Origin: Symbioplanes lichenis
GTDB lineage: Bacteria; Actinomycetota; Actinomycetes; Mycobacteriales; Micromonosporaceae
Assembly: GCF_030709675.1 (NCBI RefSeq)
Contig: NZ_JAUZQD010000008.1
Coordinates: 355,397 to 419,396 of the forward strand
DNA length: 64,000 nt
Reading direction: 5' to 3'
In this document: positions 52,331 to 61,008 of the stretch, piece by piece
How positions within the stretch are numbered: position 1 is the first letter of the stretch
Layout: every line of letters starts with the position of its first letter
The notes under the pieces: model-generated
The model's input: the letters and a program-made list of their open reading frames with translations, nothing else
Databases searched by the model: none
Told to the model about the DNA's origin: nothing
Translations under genes and position numbers: made by a program

Positions 52331-55276
52331 GTGTCATCCGGTTCCGACCCGCACATGCTCGCCCTCTTGCGGGCCATCCGCCTCCGCCTGGCCGCCCCGG
52401 ACGCCGTCGCCGCGGCCGCCGCGGACGTCGCCGAGGCCCTGAGTGGCGAGATCACCCGCGACGGGCCGGACTCCCGCGCCGCCGAGCCGCTGCACCCCGA
52501 GCTGATGATGCACCCCGAATGGCCCGGCCACCACGAGACCCCGGAACTCCCCGCCGCCCACCCCCACCGCGACCTCTCGGCCTCCCGCATCCCCCGCCCC
52601 GAGGCCGACCCCGAGCTGTCCGCCCCGCGGGCCGAGTCCGAGGGGTGGAGTGCGGCCGGTCCGGCGGGCGCTCAGGCCAGGTTCGGCACGCTGCCCACCA
52701 ACACCCCGCGCCCGGCTCCGAGCGCCCCGACCGGTCCGACCGGTCCCGTGAGTACTGGTCCCGCGGGCACCGGTCCTGCGGGCCCCCGTCCTGCGAGCAC
52801 CGGTCCGGGCAGCACCGGTCCGGGTAGCACCGGCTCGGGAGGCGTGGTGTCCGGCTCGGGCGGGCCGGGCAGTGCGGGTGCGGGTCCCGCCCGGCCGATC
52901 GTGGACGGCCCGGCGACGACTTCGGGGCCTGCGTTTCCTTCCGACACCGGTGCGGACCTTCCTCCGCGGGCGCCCGCGGCCGACTTCGACCCCGGTCACC
53001 TCCTTGACCTGCTCCCCGACGACCTCAGCGCCCAGGCCCGCGCCCGGGCCGCCCTGGCCGAAGCCGCCGGTCGCGCCACCACGAACCCCGCGCACCTCCT
53101 GCCGCCCGCCACGACAGCCCAGCCGCAGCCCGGCGCCGCCCTGACCCCGCAAGGCATGCCGGGACAGAGCACAACCCGGCCAGGCTCGAGCACTCCGGGA
53201 GCGAGCGGCCCGGGCTCGACCACAGCGGGCACGGGGGGCTTCGGCGGAGCGTCTCCGGGCGCGGGAGGCTCGGGTGGCGCGCTTTCGGGGGCGGGCATGT
53301 CCGGTCGGGTGCTTCCGAGTGCCGGTGGGCCGGCTCCGGCGGGACCACGCGGAACGGTCCCCGTCCCCGGGATGCCCTCCGTGCCGGGCCTGTCCTCGGG
53401 GTCGGGCCTGTCGTCCGTGCCGCCGCTGCCGGCTGCCGGTGGTCCTGCCGGCCCTCCTCTGCCGAACCCTGTGCTGCCGGGCGGACTGGGCAGCCGTCCC
53501 GCGCGGGACACTCGCCTGCCCGCGGCACCGCCCGTCGGCACCACGCCTGGCGCCATGCCCGGCACGCCCGGCGCCATGCCCGGCACGCCCGGCACACCTG
53601 GCGCGGCGCCCGGGAGCTCGTTGCCGGCGCGTTTGCAGGCTCCTGGACTTCCGGTTGTTCTGCCCGGCTTCTCGGTGGCTCCGGCACCTGGCGGTCCGGT
53701 GCGTCCCACGCCGCCGGGCGCGACCGTTCCCGCCTTGCCGACCGTTCCTGGCCCACCAGTCCACCCGGGCAATCCGGCCGCGCCCGGCACTCCCGCTCTG
53801 CCCGGCGGCTCGACCACGCCCGGCGGCTCGATCAACCCCGGCGGCCCGACCGCCCCCGGCGCCCCGGCTCAGCCCGGCGCACCGATCTTTCCCGGGGGCG
53901 GCTCGGGCGGCTCGGGGGGAGTGCATGGGGGGCGGCCGGGGGCGGCTCATGGCGTACCTGGGGGGTGGGATCCCGGACTGGTGCCGGCGGCGTCGCTCGA
54001 TCCGATCAGTGGGATTCCGCCGATCGGGGCGCCTCGGGCGGCCGGGCCGATGTGGCCGGGTGATCCCGTCGTCGCGATGCCGGGTGTGTCGGGGCCGTGG
54101 GACGCGAAGCCCGTCGCGCCCGGTCGGCCCGTGGCGGCGCCCGATGGCATGAACCCGGCCGATGATGCCGCGTTGCAGGAGATTCGGCGGCTGCTCGGCA
54201 ACAGTTTGACGCTGGCCGGCGGTCCGTCCGATGTGGCGAGCCGGTTGCGGGCGGCGCTCGTGCAGGCGCAGCCGACGCTGTTCGCCGGGGTGCCGGGGAG
54301 CGCGGCCACGCAGGTGGAGCAGCTCGCCGAGGGGCTGACCTGGCTGGTGCACCAGGTGGATCAGCCGCCGGCGCTGGTGGCCGGGTTCGGGCGGCTGGGG
54401 GCGGCGCTGGCCGAGTGCGGGATCGCGCCGCAGCAGTTGCAGCTGGCGGGGGCCGCGCTGGCCGAGGCGATGCGGGCCGGGATGGCCGCGAACGGCTGGC
54501 GGCAGGACTTCGACCAGGCGTGGCGGTCGACCTGGCAGCACGCGTACGAATGGGTGGCGCAGGGCATGACGGCCGCGCGCTACGAGCCCACGACGTGGGC
54601 AGCCGTCGTCGTGGCGCACGAGCGGCGGCGGGACGACCTGGCGGTGATCCGGCTGCGACCGTATCTGCCCATGCCGTACGTGCCGGGGCAGTTCGCCCGG
54701 ATCGAGCTGGCCGAGCTGCCCGGGGTGTGGCGGCCCTACTCGCTGGCCGGAGCGCCGCGCCGCAACAACCTGATCGAGCTGCACGTCCGGGCCAAGACGC
54801 TCACCGGTGTCAGCGGCGCTTTGGTGCATCGCACGCGGGTGGGCGACCTGGTACGCCTCTCGCGCGCCGAGGGCTCGATGACGTTGCCGGCCGCGGGGCC
54901 CGACGTGCTCATGATCGCGGGGGACACGGGTGTCGCCCCGTTGAAGGCGCTGCTCACCGAGCTGGCCGACACGGGCGACCCCCGGGCGGCGGCGTTGTTC
55001 TGGGGCGCGCGGACGCTCGACGAGCTCTATGACATCGAGGAGATCGCGGCGCTCGCCCGGGCGGCGCGGCGGGCCACGGTCATCCCGGTGATCTCGGAGG
55101 GGCCCAGCGGACCGTACGCGGCGGGGCTCGTCACGGACGCCGTCGCCGCCTACGGCGAGTGGTCCGGCCACGAGGTCTACCTGGCCGGCCCGCCGCCGAT
55201 GCTCGCCGCGGTGAGCGCCGCCCTCCAGCACCTCGGCGTCGACCCCGCGCACATCCACCACGACACGCCCGAGTAG
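52331..55276 (+). CDS. Flavohaemoglobin-like protein lacking the haem proximal His, with long Pro/Gly linker
   Basis: About 981 residues from GTG 52331 (upstream start at 52292 possible). An N-terminal helix segment (MLALLRAIRLRLAAPDAVAA) and acidic region are followed by ~430 residues of low-complexity Pro/Gly/Ser/Thr (PGTPGAMPGTPG repeats). Then a globin-like domain (about 610-765): PTLFAGVPGS, GLTWLVHQVDQPPALVAGF, GRLGAALAECGIAPQQ. In flavohaemoglobins the last segment reads LGxxH with the haem-binding His; here it is LGAAL. The C-terminal reductase is intact: FAD motif RPYSLAGAP, NAD(P)H motif GDTGVAPLKALL and YLAGPPPML. So probably a haem-free electron-transfer or sensor protein. Confidence 0.82.
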   Translation: MSSGSDPHMLALLRAIRLRLAAPDAVAAAAADVAEALSGEITRDGPDSRAAEPLHPELMMHPEWPGHHETPELPAAHPHRDLSASRIPRPEADPELSAPRAESEGWSAAGPAGAQARFGTLPTNTPRPAPSAPTGPTGPVSTGPAGTGPAGPRPASTGPGSTGPGSTGSGGVVSGSGGPGSAGAGPARPIVDGPATTSGPAFPSDTGADLPPRAPAADFDPGHLLDLLPDDLSAQARARAALAEAAGRATTNPAHLLPPATTAQPQPGAALTPQGMPGQSTTRPGSSTPGASGPGSTTAGTGGFGGASPGAGGSGGALSGAGMSGRVLPSAGGPAPAGPRGTVPVPGMPSVPGLSSGSGLSSVPPLPAAGGPAGPPLPNPVLPGGLGSRPARDTRLPAAPPVGTTPGAMPGTPGAMPGTPGTPGAAPGSSLPARLQAPGLPVVLPGFSVAPAPGGPVRPTPPGATVPALPTVPGPPVHPGNPAAPGTPALPGGSTTPGGSINPGGPTAPGAPAQPGAPIFPGGGSGGSGGVHGGRPGAAHGVPGGWDPGLVPAASLDPISGIPPIGAPRAAGPMWPGDPVVAMPGVSGPWDAKPVAPGRPVAAPDGMNPADDAALQEIRRLLGNSLTLAGGPSDVASRLRAALVQAQPTLFAGVPGSAATQVEQLAEGLTWLVHQVDQPPALVAGFGRLGAALAECGIAPQQLQLAGAALAEAMRAGMAANGWRQDFDQAWRSTWQHAYEWVAQGMTAARYEPTTWAAVVVAHERRRDDLAVIRLRPYLPMPYVPGQFARIELAELPGVWRPYSLAGAPRRNNLIELHVRAKTLTGVSGALVHRTRVGDLVRLSRAEGSMTLPAAGPDVLMIAGDTGVAPLKALLTELADTGDPRAAALFWGARTLDELYDIEEIAALARAARRATVIPVISEGPSGPYAAGLVTDAVAAYGEWSGHEVYLAGPPPMLAAVSAALQHLGVDPAHIHHDTPE

Positions 55277-55300
55277 ACGCCCCGACACTCCCGAGTAACC
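55262..55300. repeat. Imperfect duplication of the flavohaemoglobin-like gene end
   Basis: CGACACGCCCGAGTAG (with the stop TAG) is followed 24 bp later by CGACACTCCCGAGTAA, a two-mismatch copy including a stop-like codon. Short but of the same kind as the other gene-end duplications. Confidence 0.55.
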
Positions 55301-55436
55301 ACCCCACCAACCTCGGCGCGGCGCCGGTCACGCCGACGTCAGCGCGGTGGAACGGCGGGCGAGCCGAGGGACACGCCGACGCGGGCGCATCGGGAGCCAG
55401 GCGCGCCCCGAGGAAGGCGCGCCCGGTCCGGAGGGA

Positions 55437-56744
55437 TCAGAGGAACGCCGACAGCGCCTTCGCGTACGCCGGGGGAACGAACGTCTCCCCGCCCGGCGTG
55501 AGCACCGCCGCCCGGTCCGCCGCCGCCCATCCGGCGGCGGGAACGGCCGCCCGCAGCGCCGTCACCACCGGCGCGTCCGCCCACTGCGGGTCGTCGGCCA
55601 GCATCGTCAGGGCGACCAGCGACTCCTCGACCTCGCCCACGCACTCGAACGGCTTGTGCGCGTCGATCCCCAGCAGCTCCAGATAGCCCGGCACCTGCGC
55701 CGGGTCGGCGAACAGGTCGCGCCCGAAGATGCGGGTCAGCCGCTCGCGGGGCATCGACGGGGCCATGGCGAGGGCGACGAAGCGGCACTTCGGGCAGTCG
55801 CCGCACCAGCGGGCCGTCGGGTCGTGCAGCTTGAACGCCTTGTTGCAGCTGGTCACCACGTCGTCGTAGCGGTCGAACCGCGCGTACAGCTGGGCGATGC
55901 GCAGCTCGGACAGCGACCGCAGCAGCGAGAAGTACGGCTCCGTGAGGCCGGCGTGGGCGGTGACGGCGGCCCGCAGCAGCCCCTCCGCCGCGACGCCCTT
56001 GGACCACTGGTGGTTGATCTCGTGACCGTTCCAGATCAGGTTCGGGTCCGAGGCCGAGCGCTCGTTGGACATGACGACCGGCCCCAGCCCGTGCAGGACG
56101 GCCGTGGCGATGGCGATGAGCGAGTTGATGGCGGTGACGGGGATGTGCCCGTTGCGCGCGCCGGCCTTGTTGAGCTCGAACAGCTTCGGGTCGAGCTTGC
56201 GGCGGGCGGCGAGGGCGGGGAGGCCGGAGGCGGCGTTGACGTTCTCGATGACGTGGTTGGGGTTGACCGAGAAGGGCACCGGGTCGAGCCCGGCGGCGCG
56301 CAGGATCTCCAGCGTCACGATGGAGTCCTTCCCCCCTCCCACGGCGGAGAGCGGCCGCTTGTCCGAATTGTCCACGGGAGCTGCCGGAGCCGACACCCCA
56401 GGCACGTCGACGGAGAGCTCCAGCACGTACGGCAGCTGGTTCACGTACGCGTACTCGCCCAGCCCCTGGCTGTAGACCGCGTCGAAGAAGGCGGACGCCT
56501 CGGCAGGGTAGGCCCGCGGCGCCTCGATCCGCGGCGGCGCCCCGACCTTGTAGTAGCTCACCCCGGCGACGACGTGCAACAACTCCAGCACTCGATGGAA
56601 CGTGTCCGGAATATCGGACACGTCCGCAACTGGGAACGTGATCGTCTCCGTGAATGACAGATCGTCCAGCGCGTAGTCGAACGTCGCGACGCCCGTCGCG
56701 GGGTCGAAGGCGTACGAGGGGAACCTCATGACGTCGAACTGCAC
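55437..56744 (-). CDS. murL: UDP-MurNAc-L-Ala-L-Glu epimerase MurL
   Basis: 435 residues. It fits MurL, which converts the terminal L-Glu of UDP-MurNAc-L-Ala-L-Glu to D-Glu using ATP and replaces glutamate racemase in some bacteria (described in Xanthomonas). A PP-loop-type nucleotide motif SAVGGGKDS is present near residue 130, followed by ERSASDPNLIWNGHEINHQW and a cysteine cluster WCGDCPKC in the C-terminal part. GTG 56744 follows AGGAG. Divergent from the murD2 gene across 64 bp, which strongly supports the assignment. Confidence 0.82.
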   Translation of the reverse strand: MQFDVMRFPSYAFDPATGVATFDYALDDLSFTETITFPVADVSDIPDTFHRVLELLHVVAGVSYYKVGAPPRIEAPRAYPAEASAFFDAVYSQGLGEYAYVNQLPYVLELSVDVPGVSAPAAPVDNSDKRPLSAVGGGKDSIVTLEILRAAGLDPVPFSVNPNHVIENVNAASGLPALAARRKLDPKLFELNKAGARNGHIPVTAINSLIAIATAVLHGLGPVVMSNERSASDPNLIWNGHEINHQWSKGVAAEGLLRAAVTAHAGLTEPYFSLLRSLSELRIAQLYARFDRYDDVVTSCNKAFKLHDPTARWCGDCPKCRFVALAMAPSMPRERLTRIFGRDLFADPAQVPGYLELLGIDAHKPFECVGEVEESLVALTMLADDPQWADAPVVTALRAAVPAAGWAAADRAAVLTPGGETFVPPAYAKALSAFL

Positions 56745-56808
56745 CCGTGCACTCCTGTCATCGAACCGACGGGCAATACTAATGCGACCCGACCCGAGGA
56801 GTATTCCT
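56745..56808. promoter_or_regulatory. Compact divergent promoter region of murL and murD2
   Basis: Only 64 bp lie between the two start codons. CAATACTAATG at 56774-56784 gives a TACTAA-like -10 for murD2 and, read on the other strand, a TAGTAT-like -10 for murL, 27-31 bp from each start. A single AT-rich core may serve both directions, keeping the two enzymes at matched levels (inference). Confidence 0.45.
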
Positions 56809-58161
56809 GTGCGCCTGGCAGACCTGCGCGGACGTTCCGTAGCCGTCTGGGGGACCGGCCGTGAGGGCCGCGCCGCCGTGACCGCGATCGCCGCGCACGC
56901 CCCGGCCCGGCTGATCGCCGTGGACGACAGCGCGAACTTCCTGTCCGTACCGTGGGAGGGTGAGCTTGCGGCGCTCGCGCCCCTCGCCGGCGGCGACCAC
57001 GCGTTCCCGGCGCTGGCGGCGGCGGACGTCGTCGTGCGCTCGCCGGGTGTGCCGAACACGCACCCGTGGATGGCCGAGCTTCGCGAGCGCGGCATCACGA
57101 TCACCGGCGGCAGCGCGCTCTGGATGGCCGAGCACGCGCGCAACACTGTCGGCGTCACCGGCAGCAAGGGCAAGAGCACCACGTCGGCCCTGATCAGCCA
57201 TCTGCTGGCGGCGGCCGGGCGGCCCAACATCTTCGGTGGCAACATCGGCGTCCCGCTGCTCGATCTTCCCCCCGCGGACCAGTACGTGCTGGAGCTGTCG
57301 AGCTACCAGTGCACCGACCTGACCGACTCGCCGCGCGTGGCCGTCGTGACGTCGCTGTTCCCCGAGCACCTCGACGCGCACGGGGGCGAGCGCGAGTACT
57401 ACCGCGACAAGCTCAACCTCCTGGCCCACGGTCCGGAACTGATCGTGGTCAACGGCGCCGACCAGCGGCTGGTGACCGAGACGCTGGCGGTCCGTGACCT
57501 CAACGGCTTCGCGGCGATCCCGGCCGGCAACGAGGACTCGCGGTTCCGGGTCGAGGCGGACGGGTTCGTCTACTGCAGCGACGACGTGCTCTTCGCCCGC
57601 GACGAGTTGAAGCTGCGCGGCGCGCACAACGGCCGGAACCTGTGCGTGGCGCTGGCGGTGCTCGACGGCATCGGCATCGACGTGCTGGCGCTCAAGGAGG
57701 AGCTGCGCGCGGCCGTCGCGTCGTTCGAGGGGCTGCCGCACCGGCTGGCGGAGATCGAGGACCCGTCCGGGCTGACCTTCGTCGACGACACGCTGTCGAC
57801 CAGCCCCTACGCGACGATGCACGCCATTGACGCGTACGCGGGAAGGCCGTTGACCGTGCTCGTCGGCGGCACCGATCGGGGACTCGACTACGGGCCCCTG
57901 CGCGAGCACCTCGAGGAGAAGACGATCACTGTCATCGGGCTGCCCGACAGCGGCCCCCGGATCCTCGAAGCGCTCGCGGGGCTCCCCGGCGTGCGCACCG
58001 AGGCGGCGGAGGACCTGGCCGACGCGGTGAGCCTCGCGCGCAAGCTGACTCCGGCCGGGGGAGCGGTCCTCCTGTCGCCGGGTGCCCCTTCGTACGGCCG
58101 GTTCCGGAATTTCGAGCACCGCTCCGCGGCCTTCCTGGAAGCGATCCAGAAAAGCGCTTAA
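56809..58161 (+). CDS. murD2: Mur ligase: UDP-MurNAc-L-Ala--L-Glu ligase (MurD2-like)
   Basis: 450 residues. Mur-ligase layout: N-terminal nucleotide-binding domain (AVWGTGREG), central ATP-grasp-like P-loop GVTGSKGKSTT near residue 125, ELSSYQCTDL, SLFPEHLDAHGG, and C-terminal domain TDRGLDYGPL with PGAPSYGRFRNFEHR. MurD homologue. Because it is paired with murL it most likely adds L-Glu, which MurL then inverts; sequence alone does not prove L over D. GTG 56809 follows GAGGAG. Followed by a strong terminator. Confidence 0.85.
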   Translation: MRLADLRGRSVAVWGTGREGRAAVTAIAAHAPARLIAVDDSANFLSVPWEGELAALAPLAGGDHAFPALAAADVVVRSPGVPNTHPWMAELRERGITITGGSALWMAEHARNTVGVTGSKGKSTTSALISHLLAAAGRPNIFGGNIGVPLLDLPPADQYVLELSSYQCTDLTDSPRVAVVTSLFPEHLDAHGGEREYYRDKLNLLAHGPELIVVNGADQRLVTETLAVRDLNGFAAIPAGNEDSRFRVEADGFVYCSDDVLFARDELKLRGAHNGRNLCVALAVLDGIGIDVLALKEELRAAVASFEGLPHRLAEIEDPSGLTFVDDTLSTSPYATMHAIDAYAGRPLTVLVGGTDRGLDYGPLREHLEEKTITVIGLPDSGPRILEALAGLPGVRTEAAEDLADAVSLARKLTPAGGAVLLSPGAPSYGRFRNFEHRSAAFLEAIQKSA

Positions 58162-58200
58162 CCGGTTCTGGGCAGAATTTTTGCCAGCCGCGGCCCGTTA

Positions 58201-58233
58201 CGAAACGCCCTCGCCTGTTGCGAGGGCGTTTCG
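58201..58233 (+). terminator. Terminator after murD2
   Basis: CGAAACGCCCTCGC (58201-58214) and its exact complement (58220-58233) around loop CTGTT; 14-bp perfect stem ending in TTTCG. Confidence 0.9.
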
Positions 58234-58311
58234 CGTTGCCCTCAAAACATCCGTGCGGGTGATGCCCGGCTGACCGAAAGGCTGACTACCAAACACGGGC
58301 ATACTAGGTCA

Positions 58312-58327
58312 TGTGATGGCTATCACG
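58312..58327. promoter_or_regulatory. Crp-like site upstream of the amino-sugar operon
   Basis: TGTGATGGCTATCACG fits the Crp consensus TGTGA-N6-TCACA with one mismatch, 172 bp upstream of the RpiR gene. Suggests cAMP-Crp control of sugar uptake (inference). Confidence 0.5.
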
Positions 58328-58429
58328 TCCTACCGGCCATTTGCGGATCGACACCCGTCAAACGACGCCGCCGTAACACGCATTCATCGACGTGCTCTTG
58401 GTAACGGTTTGAAAACTTCGCCCACAGTC

Positions 58430-58463
58430 TTGACACAGGGGGGTCCGCAGTAAGAACTTTTAC
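58430..58463 (+). promoter_or_regulatory. Promoter/operator candidate of the RpiR-ABC operon
   Basis: TTGACA near 58430 is a good -35; the downstream GTAAGAACTTTTAC (58450-58463) is an imperfect palindrome overlapping the -10 zone and is a candidate site for the RpiR regulator encoded 37 bp downstream. Confidence 0.4.
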
Positions 58464-58499
58464 CGCGACAGTTAACAAGCCTTTATGAAGGGATGGCCC

Positions 58500-59444
58500 A
58501 TGGTCGAGCCGGACGTGGACGGCGCCGCCCCCACCGCGGTCGTCGACGCGCCTGTGCGCGACAACACGGGCGTCCTGCTCCGGGTGCGCACGCTGCTCCC
58601 CGAGTTCACCGGGGCGCTGCAGCGGGTGGCGGAGCAGGTCCTGAGCGATCCGGCCGCCGCGTCCCGGGCCACGATCGTCGAGCTGGCGGAGCGCAGCGGC
58701 ACCTCGCCGGCCACGGTCACCCGCTTCTGCCGGGCCCTGGGCTTCGAGGGCTACTCCGAGCTGCGCCTGGGCATCGCCGCCGAGACCGGCCGGGCCCGCT
58801 CGGCCGGCTGGACCGTCGACATCGGCCGCGAGATCCAGCCCGGCGACCCCCTCGAGCGGGTGCTCGGCCAGATCATGGCGGCCGACACCCGGGCCATGCA
58901 CGACACCGCCGAGCTGCTCGACCTGGCCGAGGTGGAGCGGGCGGCCGTCGCGATCGCCGCCGCGCCGCGGGTCAACATCTTCGGCGCCAGTGGCAGCGCG
59001 CTGGTCGGCGAGGAGATGCAGTTCAGCCTGCACCGCATCGGCGTGCCGGCGTGGGCGTGGACCGACGTGCACAACGGTCTCGCGAGCGCGGCGCTGTCGC
59101 GTACGGGGGATGTCGCTCTGGGCATCTCGCACTCGGGCGAGACCGGCGAGACCATCGAGCTGCTGGCCGAGGCCAGCAGCCGGGGTGCCACCACCATCGC
59201 GCTGACCAGCTTCCCGCGCTCGCCGCTGGCCGAGCTGGCCGACATCGTCCTGCTCACCGCCACCCAGGCCACGACCTTCCGGCCGGACGCGCTCTCCGCG
59301 CGGCACCCGCAGCTGGTCGTCCTGGACCTCCTGTACGTCGCCGTCGCGCAGCGCACGCACGAGCGCTCCAACGCGGCCTTCCAGCGCACCGCCCAGGCTG
59401 TCAGCGGCCACAAGGCCGTGAAAGACGGCAGCCCCACCCCCTAG
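58500..59444 (+). CDS. MurR/RpiR-family regulator (HTH plus SIS domain)
   Basis: 314 residues. HTH_6 domain (RVAEQVLSDPAAASRATI; ERSGTSPATVTRFCRALGF) and C-terminal SIS phosphosugar-binding domain (VNIFGASGSALVGEEM; LGISHSGETGETIEL). ATG 58500 has GAAGGG 7 bases upstream; an ATG 15 bp earlier lacks it. It is the first gene before an NgcEFG-like transporter, so it probably senses an amino-sugar phosphate and controls that operon. Confidence 0.9.
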   Translation: MVEPDVDGAAPTAVVDAPVRDNTGVLLRVRTLLPEFTGALQRVAEQVLSDPAAASRATIVELAERSGTSPATVTRFCRALGFEGYSELRLGIAAETGRARSAGWTVDIGREIQPGDPLERVLGQIMAADTRAMHDTAELLDLAEVERAAVAIAAAPRVNIFGASGSALVGEEMQFSLHRIGVPAWAWTDVHNGLASAALSRTGDVALGISHSGETGETIELLAEASSRGATTIALTSFPRSPLAELADIVLLTATQATTFRPDALSARHPQLVVLDLLYVAVAQRTHERSNAAFQRTAQAVSGHKAVKDGSPTP

Positions 59445-59508
59445 ACCTTCTCCCCGGCTCCAAGCGCACCACCGTTCGGCACCGGATCACACCCTGAGGA
59501 GTAAGTGC

Positions 59509-60942
59509 ATGACCGACATCTTCAAGCCCGAGGTCGACCGCCGGACGCTGCTGCGCCGCGCGGCCGCCGTCGGCCTGCTGGCCACCCCCGCGGTGAGCAT
59601 GCTGAGCGCGTGCCTCGGCGGTGGCGGCGACGACGAGGACACCGCCGACAAGCCGGCCGGCGAGGTCTCGGCGACCAACCCGCTGGGCGTCAAGGAGGAC
59701 GCGCCGCTGGAGATCGTGATCTTCAACGGTGGCCTCGGCACCAAGTACGCGACCGACGTCGACATCCCGTCGTACAACAAGCTCTTCCCGAACTCCAAGG
59801 TCACCTTCAACCAGACCGAGGAGATCTCGACCGTCGTCCAGCCCCGGTTCACCGCGGGCGACCCGCCGGACATGATCAACAACTCCGGCTCGAAGCTCAT
59901 GGACCAGGGCGCGCTCGTCTCGGCCGGCCAGGTGCAGGACCTGACCGACCTGTTCGCGGCGCCGTCCGTGGACATCTCCGGCAAGACCGTCAAGGACACC
60001 CTGATCCCCGGCACGGTGGAGCAGGGCACGTTCAACGGCAAGCCGTACGTGCTCAACTACGCCTTCACCGTCTTCGGCCTCTGGTACTCCGGCAAGCTGT
60101 TCAAGGACAACGGCTGGACCGTCCCCACCACGTGGGCGGACTTCACCAAGCTGCTCGACGCCATGAAGGCCAAGGGCATCACGCCCTACGGCTACGCCGG
60201 TGCGAACGCCCCGTACTACCAGTACACGGCGATCCTCACCAGCGCCGCCAAGATCGGTGGCCCCGACGTCCTGAAGAACATCGACAACCTCGAGCCGGGC
60301 GCCTGGACCAGCGACGCCGTCAAGCAGGCCGCGGCGGCCTGGGCCGAGGTCGGCGCCAAGTACTCCAACAAGGCGTTCCTCGGCCTCAAGCACACCGAGG
60401 TCCAGCTCCAGCAGAACCAGTACAAGGTCGGCCTCTACCCGTCGGGCTCGTGGCTGGAGAACGAGCAGGCCAAGGACACTCCGGCCGGCTTCGACTACCA
60501 GCTGATGCCGATCCCGAGCGTCACCACCGCCGACAAGCTGCCCGTCACCGCCCTGTACGCGGCGGCCGGCGAGCAGTACTTCGTCGCCAGCAAGGGCAAG
60601 AACCCGCGCGGCGGCATGGAGTTCCTGCGGCACATGCTCTCCAAGGCCGGCGCCGTGGGCTTCACCCAGCTCACCAAGACGCTGACCGTCGTCGCCGGGG
60701 CCACCGACGGCATGGAGATCAGCGCCGGCCTCACCTCCGGCAACAAGGCGCTGGGCGCCGCCGGGGCCGACACCTTCAGCTTCCGCTTCGACACCTGGTA
60801 CAAGAAGCTGGACGACGAGGTGCGCGCCGCCACCAACGAGCTCATGTACCAGGGCGGCAACGCCGACAAGTTCACCCAGCGCATCCAGAAGGTCGCCGAC
60901 GCCGTCAAGGCCGACTCGTCCATCGAGAAGTTCTCCCGCTGA
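59509..60942 (+). CDS. ngcE: ABC transporter substrate-binding lipoprotein, NgcE-like (GlcNAc/chitobiose)
   Basis: 477 residues. RRTLLRR twin-arginine motif and lipobox LSAC (Cys35): Tat-exported lipoprotein. The mature part is a family-1 extracellular solute-binding protein (FNGGLGTKYATDVDIP; MINNSGSKLMDQGALV; VLNYAFTVFGLWYSGKLF). The long N-terminus and context with an RpiR regulator and two permeases match NgcE, the N-acetylglucosamine/diacetylchitobiose binder of Streptomyces. No ATPase gene is present here; such systems share MsiK encoded elsewhere. Confidence 0.78.
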   Translation: MTDIFKPEVDRRTLLRRAAAVGLLATPAVSMLSACLGGGGDDEDTADKPAGEVSATNPLGVKEDAPLEIVIFNGGLGTKYATDVDIPSYNKLFPNSKVTFNQTEEISTVVQPRFTAGDPPDMINNSGSKLMDQGALVSAGQVQDLTDLFAAPSVDISGKTVKDTLIPGTVEQGTFNGKPYVLNYAFTVFGLWYSGKLFKDNGWTVPTTWADFTKLLDAMKAKGITPYGYAGANAPYYQYTAILTSAAKIGGPDVLKNIDNLEPGAWTSDAVKQAAAAWAEVGAKYSNKAFLGLKHTEVQLQQNQYKVGLYPSGSWLENEQAKDTPAGFDYQLMPIPSVTTADKLPVTALYAAAGEQYFVASKGKNPRGGMEFLRHMLSKAGAVGFTQLTKTLTVVAGATDGMEISAGLTSGNKALGAAGADTFSFRFDTWYKKLDDEVRAATNELMYQGGNADKFTQRIQKVADAVKADSSIEKFSR

Positions 60943-61008
60943 TTTCCCTCAGGGCCCGCGGTCTTCCCGCCGCGGGCCCTTCCCCCATAGACGGACGGAG
61001 CTAGCACC

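Noticed and set aside
52334..55288. 984-codon minus-strand frame opposite the flavohaemoglobin-like gene
   Set aside because: Arg/Gly-rich shadow of a Pro/Gly-rich gene; the plus strand has the reductase motifs.
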